Part shown: in pieces, positions 8,780 through 17,318 of the stretch
Layout of the letters: every line of letters starts with the position of its first letter
Position numbering within the stretch: position 1 is the stretch's first letter
From: an uncultured Lachnobacterium sp.
GTDB lineage: Bacteria > Bacillota > Clostridia > Lachnospirales > Lachnospiraceae
DNA: 64,000 bases
NCBI GenBank assembly: GCA_900546625.1
Contig: URDU01000004.1
Span: 1 to 64,000, forward strand
Reading direction: 5' to 3'
The notes under the pieces: model-generated
The model's database searches: none
The model's input: only the letters and a program-made list of their open reading frames with translations
Told to the model about the DNA's origin: nothing
Made by a program: the position numbers and the translations under genes

Positions 8780-10228
8780 CTACTTTCTTATTCTTGCTTT
8801 TATTCCATCTAATAACTCCATACACAAATCATTTTTCATCATAATCATTACTAGACCATACAGTATGATACTTCCTAAGATAGAAACAATTGTTCTTTCC
8901 CAGAGACTCGCAAATAAAATTTCTATAATTTTGCAATATCCAAATATCGCAACTGATCCGATTAATGGTGAAATACTCACCTCTATCATATAATCTAATT
9001 TTATTCGCTTATCCTTTTTTATGAATAATAGAATCATTATAAGAAAAGAAGATAAAGCAGTTGTTAATGCAGCAGCAGAAGCTCCTCCATATGGAATAAG
9101 TACATAATTCGTAATTACATTAAAAACTGCCGTTATACAGCAAATCCACATATATATATTTTCTTTTTTAGATGGAAGCAAAACCATATTCCCAAGAAAA
9201 CTTCCGCCAATCAAACTAAATGCAAAAGCCATCATAAGAATATTTAACGGAAGAGCTGAGTCCAAAAAATTTTTACCACCAATAATCATTACAATTTCAT
9301 TTGACAATGCCCACACACCTGCAATAGCCGGACATCCAATAACCATAAAAATTGAGAGTGTTTTCTTCAACATTCCATTTATCTTTTTGTAATCTTCCTC
9401 AGCAAAATAAATAGACAATCTTGGCATAACTACCCATACAAGCGAAGCAACCACTTGAAGAATTATATTTTCAATCTTCAATGCTGTACTATAAATACCA
9501 ACTTCATAATCCCCCTTCATTATCCCAAGCATAGTCTGATCAGCACTTGAAAATATTGTTTGCGCCATTATCATTACAAATAACAAGAAAATAGGTTTAA
9601 AATGATTTTTCCAATTCATATTATTTGTAAATTTAACTTTGCAAAATCGTCGTCTATAAAAAACATTAACAATATTCGCTCCACTGGAAGAAAAAACCGA
9701 TATAACGGCATACTTAATGTAATCGTCCGGTGTTCTTACAAAACAAAACATTAGAAATAATGAAACAACCTGAAAAACTATTGTCCTAATAGTAATATAC
9801 TTAAAATCTTCCATTGCTGAATTTAACCAGTCAGCACCTAACGTTGCAAATAATATTGTTGTACTTTGAATTATTATAAGCACTCTATAATTATCCAATT
9901 TTCTAAACAATACTAGCGAGATGGCTAATAAAACATATGCGACCAATGTTGTACAAATATTTATTGAAAAAATTTCTGACGCTTTTTTACTTAGATTTGA
10001 CTTATTTTCTCTTACCGCAGAACATTCTCTAATTGCATACGTTGTAATTCCTAAAGAAGCAATCATGGAAAAATAGCTTATAAATGATGTACCAAAATTT
10101 ATTTTTCCAACATTATTCGGTAATAAAACCCTTGATATATATGGAAAAGTAATCAACGGAAAAATAATACTTGATATTGTTTTTATAACATTTAATATTG
10201 AATTTTCTTTTATACTTTTTTGTTGCAT
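8780..10228 (-). CDS. wzx: Wzx-type oligosaccharide flippase
   Basis: A 482-residue polytopic membrane protein of the MATE/MOP flippase superfamily with about 12-14 hydrophobic helices. The N-terminal segment ISSIIFPLITFPYISRVL is typical of RfbX/Wzx family proteins. It should move undecaprenyl-diphosphate-linked repeat units across the membrane before polymerisation by the Wzy-like protein encoded upstream at 11285-12580. Substrate specificity cannot be predicted. Confidence 0.85.
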   Translation of the reverse strand: MQQKSIKENSILNVIKTISSIIFPLITFPYISRVLLPNNVGKINFGTSFISYFSMIASLGITTYAIRECSAVRENKSNLSKKASEIFSINICTTLVAYVLLAISLVLFRKLDNYRVLIIIQSTTILFATLGADWLNSAMEDFKYITIRTIVFQVVSLFLMFCFVRTPDDYIKYAVISVFSSSGANIVNVFYRRRFCKVKFTNNMNWKNHFKPIFLLFVMIMAQTIFSSADQTMLGIMKGDYEVGIYSTALKIENIILQVVASLVWVVMPRLSIYFAEEDYKKINGMLKKTLSIFMVIGCPAIAGVWALSNEIVMIIGGKNFLDSALPLNILMMAFAFSLIGGSFLGNMVLLPSKKENIYMWICCITAVFNVITNYVLIPYGGASAAALTTALSSFLIMILLFIKKDKRIKLDYMIEVSISPLIGSVAIFGYCKIIEILFASLWERTIVSILGSIILYGLVMIMMKNDLCMELLDGIKARIRK

Positions 10229-10308
10229 TTATCTATTTTTCCTTCCTTGAATCATAGCAATTATTTCCATATTTCTTATTTGTACTAATTGTCGAATCAT
10301 CAAAAATG

Positions 10309-10584
10309 CTATTTTACTTCTTTATAGGTTTCTTCGGCTATATATTTCATAGCCTTATCTCCAGGATGCTTTGCCACCCCATCATGTTCAATTTTATGTT
10401 CGTTACCATCATCACCATAAACAATTGAACCTTTTTCCGCAAAATACTGTTCATTGTCTTTTATCTTGCTTAAATCAACATAATCAACATTTAATTCTTT
10501 AGCCGCTTTCTTTTTTATGGTATCTCTATTACCATTTTCCCAAAAATCACCAATAACCATAATCTGCGCATTTGAGCTTTTCCC
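10309..10584 (-). pseudogene. C-terminal remnant of an SGNH/GDSL hydrolase
   Basis: The frame is open from 10584 and encodes IMVIGDFWENGNRD, then a KELNVDYVDLS segment, and ends after EHDGVAKHPGDKAMKYIA. The DGVAKHPGD segment is the block V Asp/His end of SGNH hydrolases found in polysaccharide loci. A stop codon lies directly upstream and the catalytic Ser block is absent, so only about the last 90 residues of a normal 300-350-residue enzyme remain. The ATG at 10560 lacks a good ribosome site. It is best read as a remnant of an O-acyl-modifying enzyme. Confidence 0.65.
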
Positions 10585-10593
10585 ATGTTAATT

Positions 10594-11277
10594 TTAACTC
10601 TTGTATTTCTTAGGCAACCATTCTAATTGCTTCACATCCGTTAATTTCTGATACAAATCATCTATATTTTTTTTAATCGTTTCATCTGTAAGTTTGCTAT
10701 AATCAAGCTTCAACAATTCGTTAATTAAATCTTGTGTAAACCTATACTTTATAACTTTTGCAGGAACCCCACCAACAATTGCATATGGTGGTACATCTTT
10801 TGTTACCACAGTCCCCGATGCAATTACAGCACCTTGTTCAATGTGCACTCCTGACATTATTGTTGCCCCATATCCAATCCATACATCATCATCAATTACA
10901 ATATCACCTTTTCCAAATGATTCTGACTCTACCTCATGTAATATCTTTACCTTAAACGGATAAGTAGATATATGATTAATATAGTGCTCAGCATTGAGAA
11001 TAAACGTTACATTCTGAGCTATTGAGACATAATTTTTAATAATCAATTTGTTTTTTCCACCAAAGTCAACTACATTTAATTCACCGTATGACCTATCTCC
11101 CAATGATACATTTTCAAAATTAAAAATATTCATTGGTAGCGTATCACTATTAGGATGTAATCTTTTCCATTTTCTTTTTCTATTTCCTAATCGTAATATT
11201 CGAAATAATTCTTTTAATCCTGACTCTTTCATATTCCTTATTCCTAGACTATTTAATAATAAATCTGTATTACACAC
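10594..11277 (-). CDS. CatB-type hexapeptide acetyltransferase
   Basis: A 227-residue left-handed beta-helix acetyltransferase of the xenobiotic/sugar (CatB, WbbJ) group. It shows LNAEHYINHISTYPF with the catalytic His, then DDDVWIGYGATIMSGVHI (hexapeptide turns), and ends the helix with PPYAIVGGVPAKVIKYRF, the standard acetyl-CoA-binding signature. It probably O-acetylates the polysaccharide repeat unit. The annotated start is GTG at 11277; an ATG at 11232 is possible. It follows the Wzy-like gene after 7 bp. Confidence 0.75.
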   Translation of the reverse strand: MCNTDLLLNSLGIRNMKESGLKELFRILRLGNRKRKWKRLHPNSDTLPMNIFNFENVSLGDRSYGELNVVDFGGKNKLIIKNYVSIAQNVTFILNAEHYINHISTYPFKVKILHEVESESFGKGDIVIDDDVWIGYGATIMSGVHIEQGAVIASGTVVTKDVPPYAIVGGVPAKVIKYRFTQDLINELLKLDYSKLTDETIKKNIDDLYQKLTDVKQLEWLPKKYKS

Positions 11278-11284
11278 TATTTCT

Positions 11285-12580
11285 TCAATTAGTTTTGTTT
11301 ATTTTTTTTAAGATTGAATATGCACTTGAATCTTTTATAAAGTAAAATATCACTGCATATAAAAAATAAATTCTAAAATACGGAGTTGATGTCAACGTAT
11401 ATGTTACCCAGTATGCCAACGATATAAAAAACACCTGCTTAGAATTGAATTTTTTAGGTATCTTATATACCGAATAATAAATCATAACAATATATGCTAA
11501 CACCCCAAATAATCCATGTTTTGCCATCTGTTCAAACCAAAGACTCTCATATCCTAATGCTCTCGATGCATATATTCCTGTATAATAACTCTGAAAATTT
11601 TCTCCTAAACCTGTTAATGGAGATATTAGCATAATTCTCAATATTGCATTAAACTGGTCAAAACGCATTGAAACATTACTACCTGAAACTGTATTTGAAT
11701 AATTTGAATTAAATATACTGAATAACAAACTCAGATTATCCAATATATATGGAGTAACAAAAAACAAAGCAACTGCACCTATAATGATTAATTTCCAAAA
11801 TCTTTTTTTCCTAAAATCAACACTAGAAATTATGGATATAAATAGCATAAACATTCCAGTTCTTTGTTGAGTAAAAAACATAGCCGGTATACATAATACT
11901 GAAGTAATCAGTGACAAAAATTTAAAAGGGTAACGTTTCTTTTTAACATATAAATTCAAGGTCAATGCAGTGTACAAAGAAAATATCATACATGCACAAA
12001 TTGTATGATCAAAAATTGAATAGCATCTATATCCCCTTGAATCCCATTCTTGATTATCTCTATATGTAGAAAAAACATTTGACGTACATGTCATTTTATA
12101 ATCCAAAACAGGATTTAAATTTGTTATTTTTTCATTAAAAATATATATGCAAGCCAACAACACAATAATTGTAATTCCCTTAAACAAAAATACAAAATCT
12201 TCCCTGCAATTTATGCTTTTCCACATCACATAAACTACTAAAATATCCATTATAATCAATCCTGCCGCCTTTACTAATTCCCCAACCATACCAGCATATG
12301 AAGATACACAAGTCAACAAGAGCGACAATGAAATACATAACATTGGTTTTGTAAAAGGAAAATTTAATATTTCTCTTTTAAATTTTCGTTTTTTTATAAC
12401 ATATAAAATAACGAAATAAAAGGCACAAACAAAATTCAAATTAATCCACGATTGTCCAACTTGAAACAATTGAGTATCCGGATACCACACCATCTGAAAT
12501 AGTAAATACAGCATAAAACCTTTTTTATAATCAAAAATAGCTATAAACATTATAAAAAAAGCAGGTACTATAAAAAACAT
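11285..12580 (-). CDS. wzy: O-antigen/capsule polymerase-like membrane protein (Wzy)
   Basis: A 431-residue protein with about 11-12 predicted transmembrane helices and one large loop near residues 160-200 and another near 275-330. The segment LTGLGENFQSYYTG in the second loop resembles the conserved region of the Wzy_C/O-antigen ligase family. No other sequence similarity is visible, as is normal for polymerases. Its place next to Wzx and glycosyltransferases supports polymerase over ligase. Confidence 0.7.
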   Translation of the reverse strand: MFFIVPAFFIMFIAIFDYKKGFMLYLLFQMVWYPDTQLFQVGQSWINLNFVCAFYFVILYVIKKRKFKREILNFPFTKPMLCISLSLLLTCVSSYAGMVGELVKAAGLIIMDILVVYVMWKSINCREDFVFLFKGITIIVLLACIYIFNEKITNLNPVLDYKMTCTSNVFSTYRDNQEWDSRGYRCYSIFDHTICACMIFSLYTALTLNLYVKKKRYPFKFLSLITSVLCIPAMFFTQQRTGMFMLFISIISSVDFRKKRFWKLIIIGAVALFFVTPYILDNLSLLFSIFNSNYSNTVSGSNVSMRFDQFNAILRIMLISPLTGLGENFQSYYTGIYASRALGYESLWFEQMAKHGLFGVLAYIVMIYYSVYKIPKKFNSKQVFFISLAYWVTYTLTSTPYFRIYFLYAVIFYFIKDSSAYSILKKINKTN

Positions 12581-12624
12581 CGACTCTTTGTTCCTTCCTT
12601 TACATTTTAGCTACTAATTTTAGC

Positions 12625-13764
12625 TCAGAAATTACTTAATGCACGTTTTAAAGATTCCAAATATTGAAAGCCATTAACTTCATCCGGTTCTAAATAGGCG
12701 CCCTCTCCCCATTCATTCCATGCTGTTAAAAACAAATACTCTTTCTTGCTATCATTACATTTTAATAATAATTTTTTCATATAGTATTCAAACAACTTAG
12801 GACTTTCCCCAACAACAATAGAACTTTTTTTTCCTCTCCTCGGAGTATCATCATATTTTACAAAAGCTCCAGGTAAATATGCTTTATCTTCTGAAAAATC
12901 TTTTATTATTTTTTTCCAAATATCATCATACTTATATTTTCGTAGTCTACCTGTTTTAATCAATAATTTGTCTTTAGCTTTATTAAATGCTCTTTGAACA
13001 CAATTTTTTCCAACCCATCCATGTGTACTCGGTTCATAATTAAATTGATAATCAGCTACGGTTTTCCCATAAATATTTTCTTTTCCCAAGATAGCAACCC
13101 CATTTAGACCATTTTCCTTAGCAAGCTTGTTCCAATATTCAAACATTTTTTTCAAAGTTTCAGAATCATTATCTTGATTAAATATTCCAAACAATGGTTT
13201 ATCGTCAATCTTAATATATCTTTCATCTTCAAAAAAAGGTAATAAATAATTAAAATGTTTTTCCCATTCTTCCTCATCACCATAAATTAATTCAGCAAGA
13301 ATCTCTGGTCCATCGTTGTTATTTTCATATAAAGGCGCCCAACTATTACTAAACTTTACATTACTCCATGTACGCTTCCAACTTCCGTTGTCCCACATTA
13401 AAAAAAAATGTGTATTTATATCTTTATTTTGACTCAGCAACCTTGTCGGAGTATCTAACAAAACTTGTTTAGATGAAAACCAATAATGATATATTCCAAA
13501 TCCATATACTTCATAATCATTAGCCATCTGTACCTGATTTCTTATTGCTTCTAAATTAGATAAATCATAATATTCTTTTTTCCTTGGAATCTTAGGTTGC
13601 TCATGACCTGAAAATAATGGTTTTGCTTCCTTTACTGCTTTCCAATCTGTGTATCCATTCCCCCACCATAAATCATTTTCAGGAATTCTATGATATTGTG
13701 GAAGATACATTGCAATTACTTTTGTCATATTCTTTCTTATCTCCATATTCTTTCTTATATCCAT
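12625..13764 (-). CDS. WbsX-like glycosyltransferase (GH99-like fold)
   Basis: A 379-residue protein of the WbsX family. It begins with the hallmark IAMYLPQYHRIPENDLWWG and GYTDWKAV, then IYHYWFSSK and FLMWDNGSWKRTW, and ends with TAWNEWGEGAYLEPD. The domain has a GH99-like (beta/alpha)8 fold and occurs alone or attached to transferases in rhamnan and capsule loci; whether it transfers or trims sugars is not established. The 5-prime end carries an 18-bp tandem duplication giving three possible starts (13764, 13746, 13728). The one at 13728, leading straight into MTKVIAMYLP, matches family length best. Confidence 0.75.
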   Translation of the reverse strand: MDIRKNMEIRKNMTKVIAMYLPQYHRIPENDLWWGNGYTDWKAVKEAKPLFSGHEQPKIPRKKEYYDLSNLEAIRNQVQMANDYEVYGFGIYHYWFSSKQVLLDTPTRLLSQNKDINTHFFLMWDNGSWKRTWSNVKFSNSWAPLYENNNDGPEILAELIYGDEEEWEKHFNYLLPFFEDERYIKIDDKPLFGIFNQDNDSETLKKMFEYWNKLAKENGLNGVAILGKENIYGKTVADYQFNYEPSTHGWVGKNCVQRAFNKAKDKLLIKTGRLRKYKYDDIWKKIIKDFSEDKAYLPGAFVKYDDTPRRGKKSSIVVGESPKLFEYYMKKLLLKCNDSKKEYLFLTAWNEWGEGAYLEPDEVNGFQYLESLKRALSNF

Positions 13765-13799
13765 TTTTTAAATCATAACGTACATAAATAAAAAATAAT

Positions 13800-14897
13800 T
13801 TAATTTATATCCTGTGTAATAATTTTTAATACTTTTTTAGCAGATACATCAAACCTATATTGTTCTTTCTGATATTCATCTAGAACTTTAGGCATATTTT
13901 CCACATTATCTTTTAGTTCAATCAATAGCTTAATTAATTGCTCTTTTTTATTATTTTCAAAAAACACTGCCTGTTTTCGTAATATTTCTGGCATAGATGC
14001 TGCATCAGACGAAATAACTGGTACCCCCTGTGTCAGTGCTTCTATGGGTGGCAAACCAAACCCTTCATATAATGTTGGAAATACAAAACATAATGCATTT
14101 TTATAAATTACAGACACATGCTCGTCATCCACAAAACCTGTAATATGTATTCTTCCCTCTTTATTATATTTTTCAATTACTTCATCCATTTTCCAGCCTT
14201 TACGACCAACTAATACCAAATCATAATCCACATTATCCCGAATCTCAGAATATGCTTCTAACAATAAAGACATGTTTTTTCTTGGTTCTAATGTTGACAA
14301 TGTCATAATGTATTTATCTGGTAAATCATATATTTTTTTTATTTCATTAAATAAAATCCCATTTTCTTTACATATTCCATCATAAACAGCAGAATATATT
14401 ACATCTATTTTGGCTTTTGGGAAATTCAAAATACAGGCAATTCTCTCTTTCGAAAAATTCGAGACCGTAATTATTCTTTCAGAATTTTTTGCTGAACATT
14501 TAATTGTTGTTCTCCAATAAATTTTCTGAAACACTCTCATAGCATCAGAATAATCCCATGCTCCCATATCATGAACGGTGTTAATTATTCCTTTTTTTCT
14601 AAAAAAAATAGGACTTGTATATGAAAAAAATAAATACTTATCTGCTTTTATTTTTTTTAATGCTCTTAACAAAATAACCTGATAAAATATCAATTTGCTA
14701 TTTCCCGAAAGAATAATTGCTTTCACACGCTTTCCATTAATAAATTTTTTGAAATTAGGAAAAACATCATTTCGAAATATTAAAAAGTATTGATTTATAC
14801 TATCTTGTCTCAACATTTGTTCAGAAACACAAGCAGCATACCTTTCTATTCCAGTCATATGATAGGATAATGATGTTAAATCAATTACTATTTTCAT
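13800..14897 (-). CDS. Glycosyltransferase family 4
   Basis: A 365-residue GT4 transferase. The N-terminal domain contains the acceptor-side motif MTGIERYA, with VHDMGAW in the middle. The C-terminal donor domain has STLEPRKNMSLLLEAY, LVGRKGW and the E-x7-E signature in YEGFGLPPIEAL. This is typical of retaining transferases using GDP- or UDP-sugars, such as mannosyltransferases. The ATG at 14897 follows GGAAAG; a TTG at 14912 is less likely. It overlaps the upstream TagA-like gene by 17 bp, indicating tight coupling. Confidence 0.85.
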   Translation of the reverse strand: MKIVIDLTSLSYHMTGIERYAACVSEQMLRQDSINQYFLIFRNDVFPNFKKFINGKRVKAIILSGNSKLIFYQVILLRALKKIKADKYLFFSYTSPIFFRKKGIINTVHDMGAWDYSDAMRVFQKIYWRTTIKCSAKNSERIITVSNFSKERIACILNFPKAKIDVIYSAVYDGICKENGILFNEIKKIYDLPDKYIMTLSTLEPRKNMSLLLEAYSEIRDNVDYDLVLVGRKGWKMDEVIEKYNKEGRIHITGFVDDEHVSVIYKNALCFVFPTLYEGFGLPPIEALTQGVPVISSDAASMPEILRKQAVFFENNKKEQLIKLLIELKDNVENMPKVLDEYQKEQYRFDVSAKKVLKIITQDIN

Positions 14898-15636
14898 TTT
14901 TATACTTTCCAATCAAACCTAAAATTCTTATATCATCTATAAAATATCTTTTAAACATTCTCTTTGGTTCCTGCAAAAATCTATAAAACCATTCAAGTCC
15001 ATGATCACTCATCCATCGCGGTGCTCTTTTGATATTTCCAGCCAAAAAATCTACTGTAGCACCGGCACATACTGAAACTGTAGCATCATATTTCATATAA
15101 TTCTCATATATCCACTTTTCTTGTTTTGGACATCCTAAACATCCTATTAACAAATCCGGATGCGCATCACTAATCATCTGATTTATTTTATCTAATTCAG
15201 ATTCATCATTCTCAAATCCTAATGGTGGTGCATATGTTCCAACTATTCTGATACCGGGAAGTTTCTGTTCAAGCTTCTTCTTTGCCTGTTCTGCAACTCC
15301 ATCTTTACCACCTATAATGAAAATAGAATAATTTTTATCTGCTGCTCTTTTGCACAACTGAGGTACAAGGTCAGACCCCGAAACTTTTTCTTTTATCTGA
15401 CATTTGTGTAACTTTGAAATCCATATCAGAGGTTTTCCATCAACCAATACCATATCAGCTTCATTAGTTATCCTTCTAAGATAATCATCACTTTCCATCT
15501 TCATGACAACATCCACATTGATTGCTACAATATATGATTTTTTTCTTTTATGAATTAGTTCATCGATTTCATCTAATGTTTCATCTAATGTGACATTATT
15601 TACATATGTATTAAGTAGTCTTTGTTTCTCTAGCAT
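14881..15636 (-). CDS. WecG/TagA/CpsF-family glycosyltransferase
   Basis: A 251-residue GT26 family enzyme. Motifs include TYVNNVTLDETL at the start, VDGKPLIW with the catalytic-site Asp, GSDLVP, and LLIGCLGCPKQEKWI. The C-terminal end has RAPRWMSDHGLEWFYRFLQEP, read here only as RAPRWM...GLEWFYR. The family adds N-acetylmannosamine or related sugars to a polyprenyl-diphosphate-linked sugar at the membrane. It is likely to add the second sugar here. The ATG at 15636 lies just after the gmhA stop. Confidence 0.85.
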   Translation of the reverse strand: MLEKQRLLNTYVNNVTLDETLDEIDELIHKRKKSYIVAINVDVVMKMESDDYLRRITNEADMVLVDGKPLIWISKLHKCQIKEKVSGSDLVPQLCKRAADKNYSIFIIGGKDGVAEQAKKKLEQKLPGIRIVGTYAPPLGFENDESELDKINQMISDAHPDLLIGCLGCPKQEKWIYENYMKYDATVSVCAGATVDFLAGNIKRAPRWMSDHGLEWFYRFLQEPKRMFKRYFIDDIRILGLIGKYKNENSN

Positions 15637-15637
15637 T

Positions 15638-16294
15638 TTAATTATTATCTCCAAAGAATCTTTCTTCGAGCATCAGACACAGGCAATGATATATTGGCAA
15701 ATGATACTCCTGTATTCTATATGTCCTTGTCTCAGGTGCTTTTATTGTCACATCTGCTATCTGTGACAATTTGCTATCTTTAGCACCAGTAAGAGCTACA
15801 ACTTTCATTCCTTTTGCTTTTGCAACTACTGCAGCATATAAAATATTTTTGCTATTACCGGATGTGGAAATTCCCAGGAAAACATCTCCTTCCTTTCCAT
15901 ATCCATTTACCTGCTGTGCAAAACAAAGTAATGGTTCACAATCGTTCATATATGCAGTTGTAAGTGCGACATGTCCATCAAGTGCAATTGCTGGGAGTGC
16001 CATCTGTAAATTTTCTCCAAGTACCTTGCCAAGTTCATTATTTACAGACGTTAATTTTTCTTTATATTCTGATGAAAGATTTCTGGGATTTTCAAATCCC
16101 TTCATCAGCTCACCAACTATGTGTTCAGAATCTGCTGCCGAGCCACCATTTCCTGCAACTAAAAGCTTGTTTCCATTTGCATAACTCTCTTCAAGAACTA
16201 AATAGGCTTTTTCGATTTCTTTTTTGCAATTATCTATTTGCGGATATCTTTCGATTAATACATCAATCTGTTTCTGAATATTCTCTTCCAACAC
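15638..16294 (-). CDS. gmhA: Sedoheptulose-7-phosphate isomerase
   Basis: A 218-residue SIS-domain phosphoheptose isomerase converting sedoheptulose 7-phosphate to D-glycero-D-manno-heptose 7-phosphate. The signature GNGGSAADSEHIVGELMKGF (about 44-63) is complete. ISTSGNSKNILYA in the second half forms the phosphate site, and a C-terminal EYHLPIYH segment carries the conserved His/Glu used in catalysis. It is the first committed step of the heptose pathway completed by the two upstream genes. The start codon is an ATG 23 bp after the hddA stop. Confidence 0.9.
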   Translation of the reverse strand: MLEENIQKQIDVLIERYPQIDNCKKEIEKAYLVLEESYANGNKLLVAGNGGSAADSEHIVGELMKGFENPRNLSSEYKEKLTSVNNELGKVLGENLQMALPAIALDGHVALTTAYMNDCEPLLCFAQQVNGYGKEGDVFLGISTSGNSKNILYAAVVAKAKGMKVVALTGAKDSKLSQIADVTIKAPETRTYRIQEYHLPIYHCLCLMLEERFFGDNN

Positions 16295-16316
16295 TTTACT
16301 TCACCTTTTACATTTA

Positions 16317-17318
16317 CTAAATTTCTTCATATTCTTCCGGACTATAATGAATCACCCGCGTGCCACCATCTTCAAATTTAAAAGGAATATACATAAGGTC
16401 TTTCATTGCTTCTTTCACAGCCTCATGTTTTTCCGGCTGAACATAAAATACTAAGAAGCCTCCTCCACCAGCCCCAAGGAGCTTTCCTCCAAGTGCACCG
16501 GCTTTCATGCCTCTTTCGTATAACTCATCTATACTTCCTGTACTTACGGCTCCGCCTGTTCCTTTCTTCAATTTCCATGTAGTGTCAAGAAGATGACCGA
16601 ACTCATCTAAATTTCTATTCTTGTCCGTAAGAACTGCCTCTGCTTCATCTACCAGACTATACATTTTTTTAAGTTTTACACTTTTGTCTTCTGAACAGCT
16701 TGCTTTATTTGCCTTCTGCACATCTGAAGAAAAACGTGTGAACCCTGTAAAGAACATCAATAAGTTATCATTTAACATTCTTTTTCTTTCCGGAGATATT
16801 ATTACAGGAAGCACCTCATATCCATCTGAATTGAAATTAATTCTGTTAAAACCTCCGAAGGAAGCTGCTATTTGATCCTGCCATCCTCCTGATTCATTAC
16901 ACAAAACACGTTCAAGATATATTGCCTCATCTGCCAGTTTCTTTTTATCTGCATATTTGCCTTTAAGAGCATAAAACGCATTAAGCATTCCTACTGCAAA
17001 AGATGAGCTGGTTCCCAACCCTGAACGAGCCGGAAGATCAGCTTCATATGTAAGTCTTATCTCTCTCATATCAAGCATCTTCATTGCTTCACGAATTGCC
17101 GGATGTTGAATATCATTTATATCAGTTACTCTCTCTGTTTTTGAATAAGACAGCTCTGTTGAATAATCAAAAAACCTTGGGAGATGTCTTACATTTACAT
17201 AACAGTATTTATCAAATGTAGTCGAAAGGACTGCGCCCTCATTTTCCCTGAAATATTCCTCCATATCTGTTCCGCCACCAAAAAATGACATGCGAAATGG
17301 GGTCTTAGTTATAATCAT
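16317..17318 (-). CDS. hddA: D-glycero-alpha-D-manno-heptose 7-phosphate kinase
   Basis: A 333-residue GHMP kinase. It starts IITKTPFRMSFFGGGTD, the substrate-recognition block of HddA-type heptose kinases. The ATP loop is ARSGLGTSSSFAVG (about 97-110), and the C-terminal GHMP motif is LLGAGGGGFLVF. It phosphorylates the anomeric position to give the alpha-1,7-bisphosphate, directing heptose to the GDP branch rather than the ADP branch used for LPS. It overlaps the upstream hddC-gmhB gene by 14 bp. Confidence 0.9.
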   Translation of the reverse strand: MIITKTPFRMSFFGGGTDMEEYFRENEGAVLSTTFDKYCYVNVRHLPRFFDYSTELSYSKTERVTDINDIQHPAIREAMKMLDMREIRLTYEADLPARSGLGTSSSFAVGMLNAFYALKGKYADKKKLADEAIYLERVLCNESGGWQDQIAASFGGFNRINFNSDGYEVLPVIISPERKRMLNDNLLMFFTGFTRFSSDVQKANKASCSEDKSVKLKKMYSLVDEAEAVLTDKNRNLDEFGHLLDTTWKLKKGTGGAVSTGSIDELYERGMKAGALGGKLLGAGGGGFLVFYVQPEKHEAVKEAMKDLMYIPFKFEDGGTRVIHYSPEEYEEI

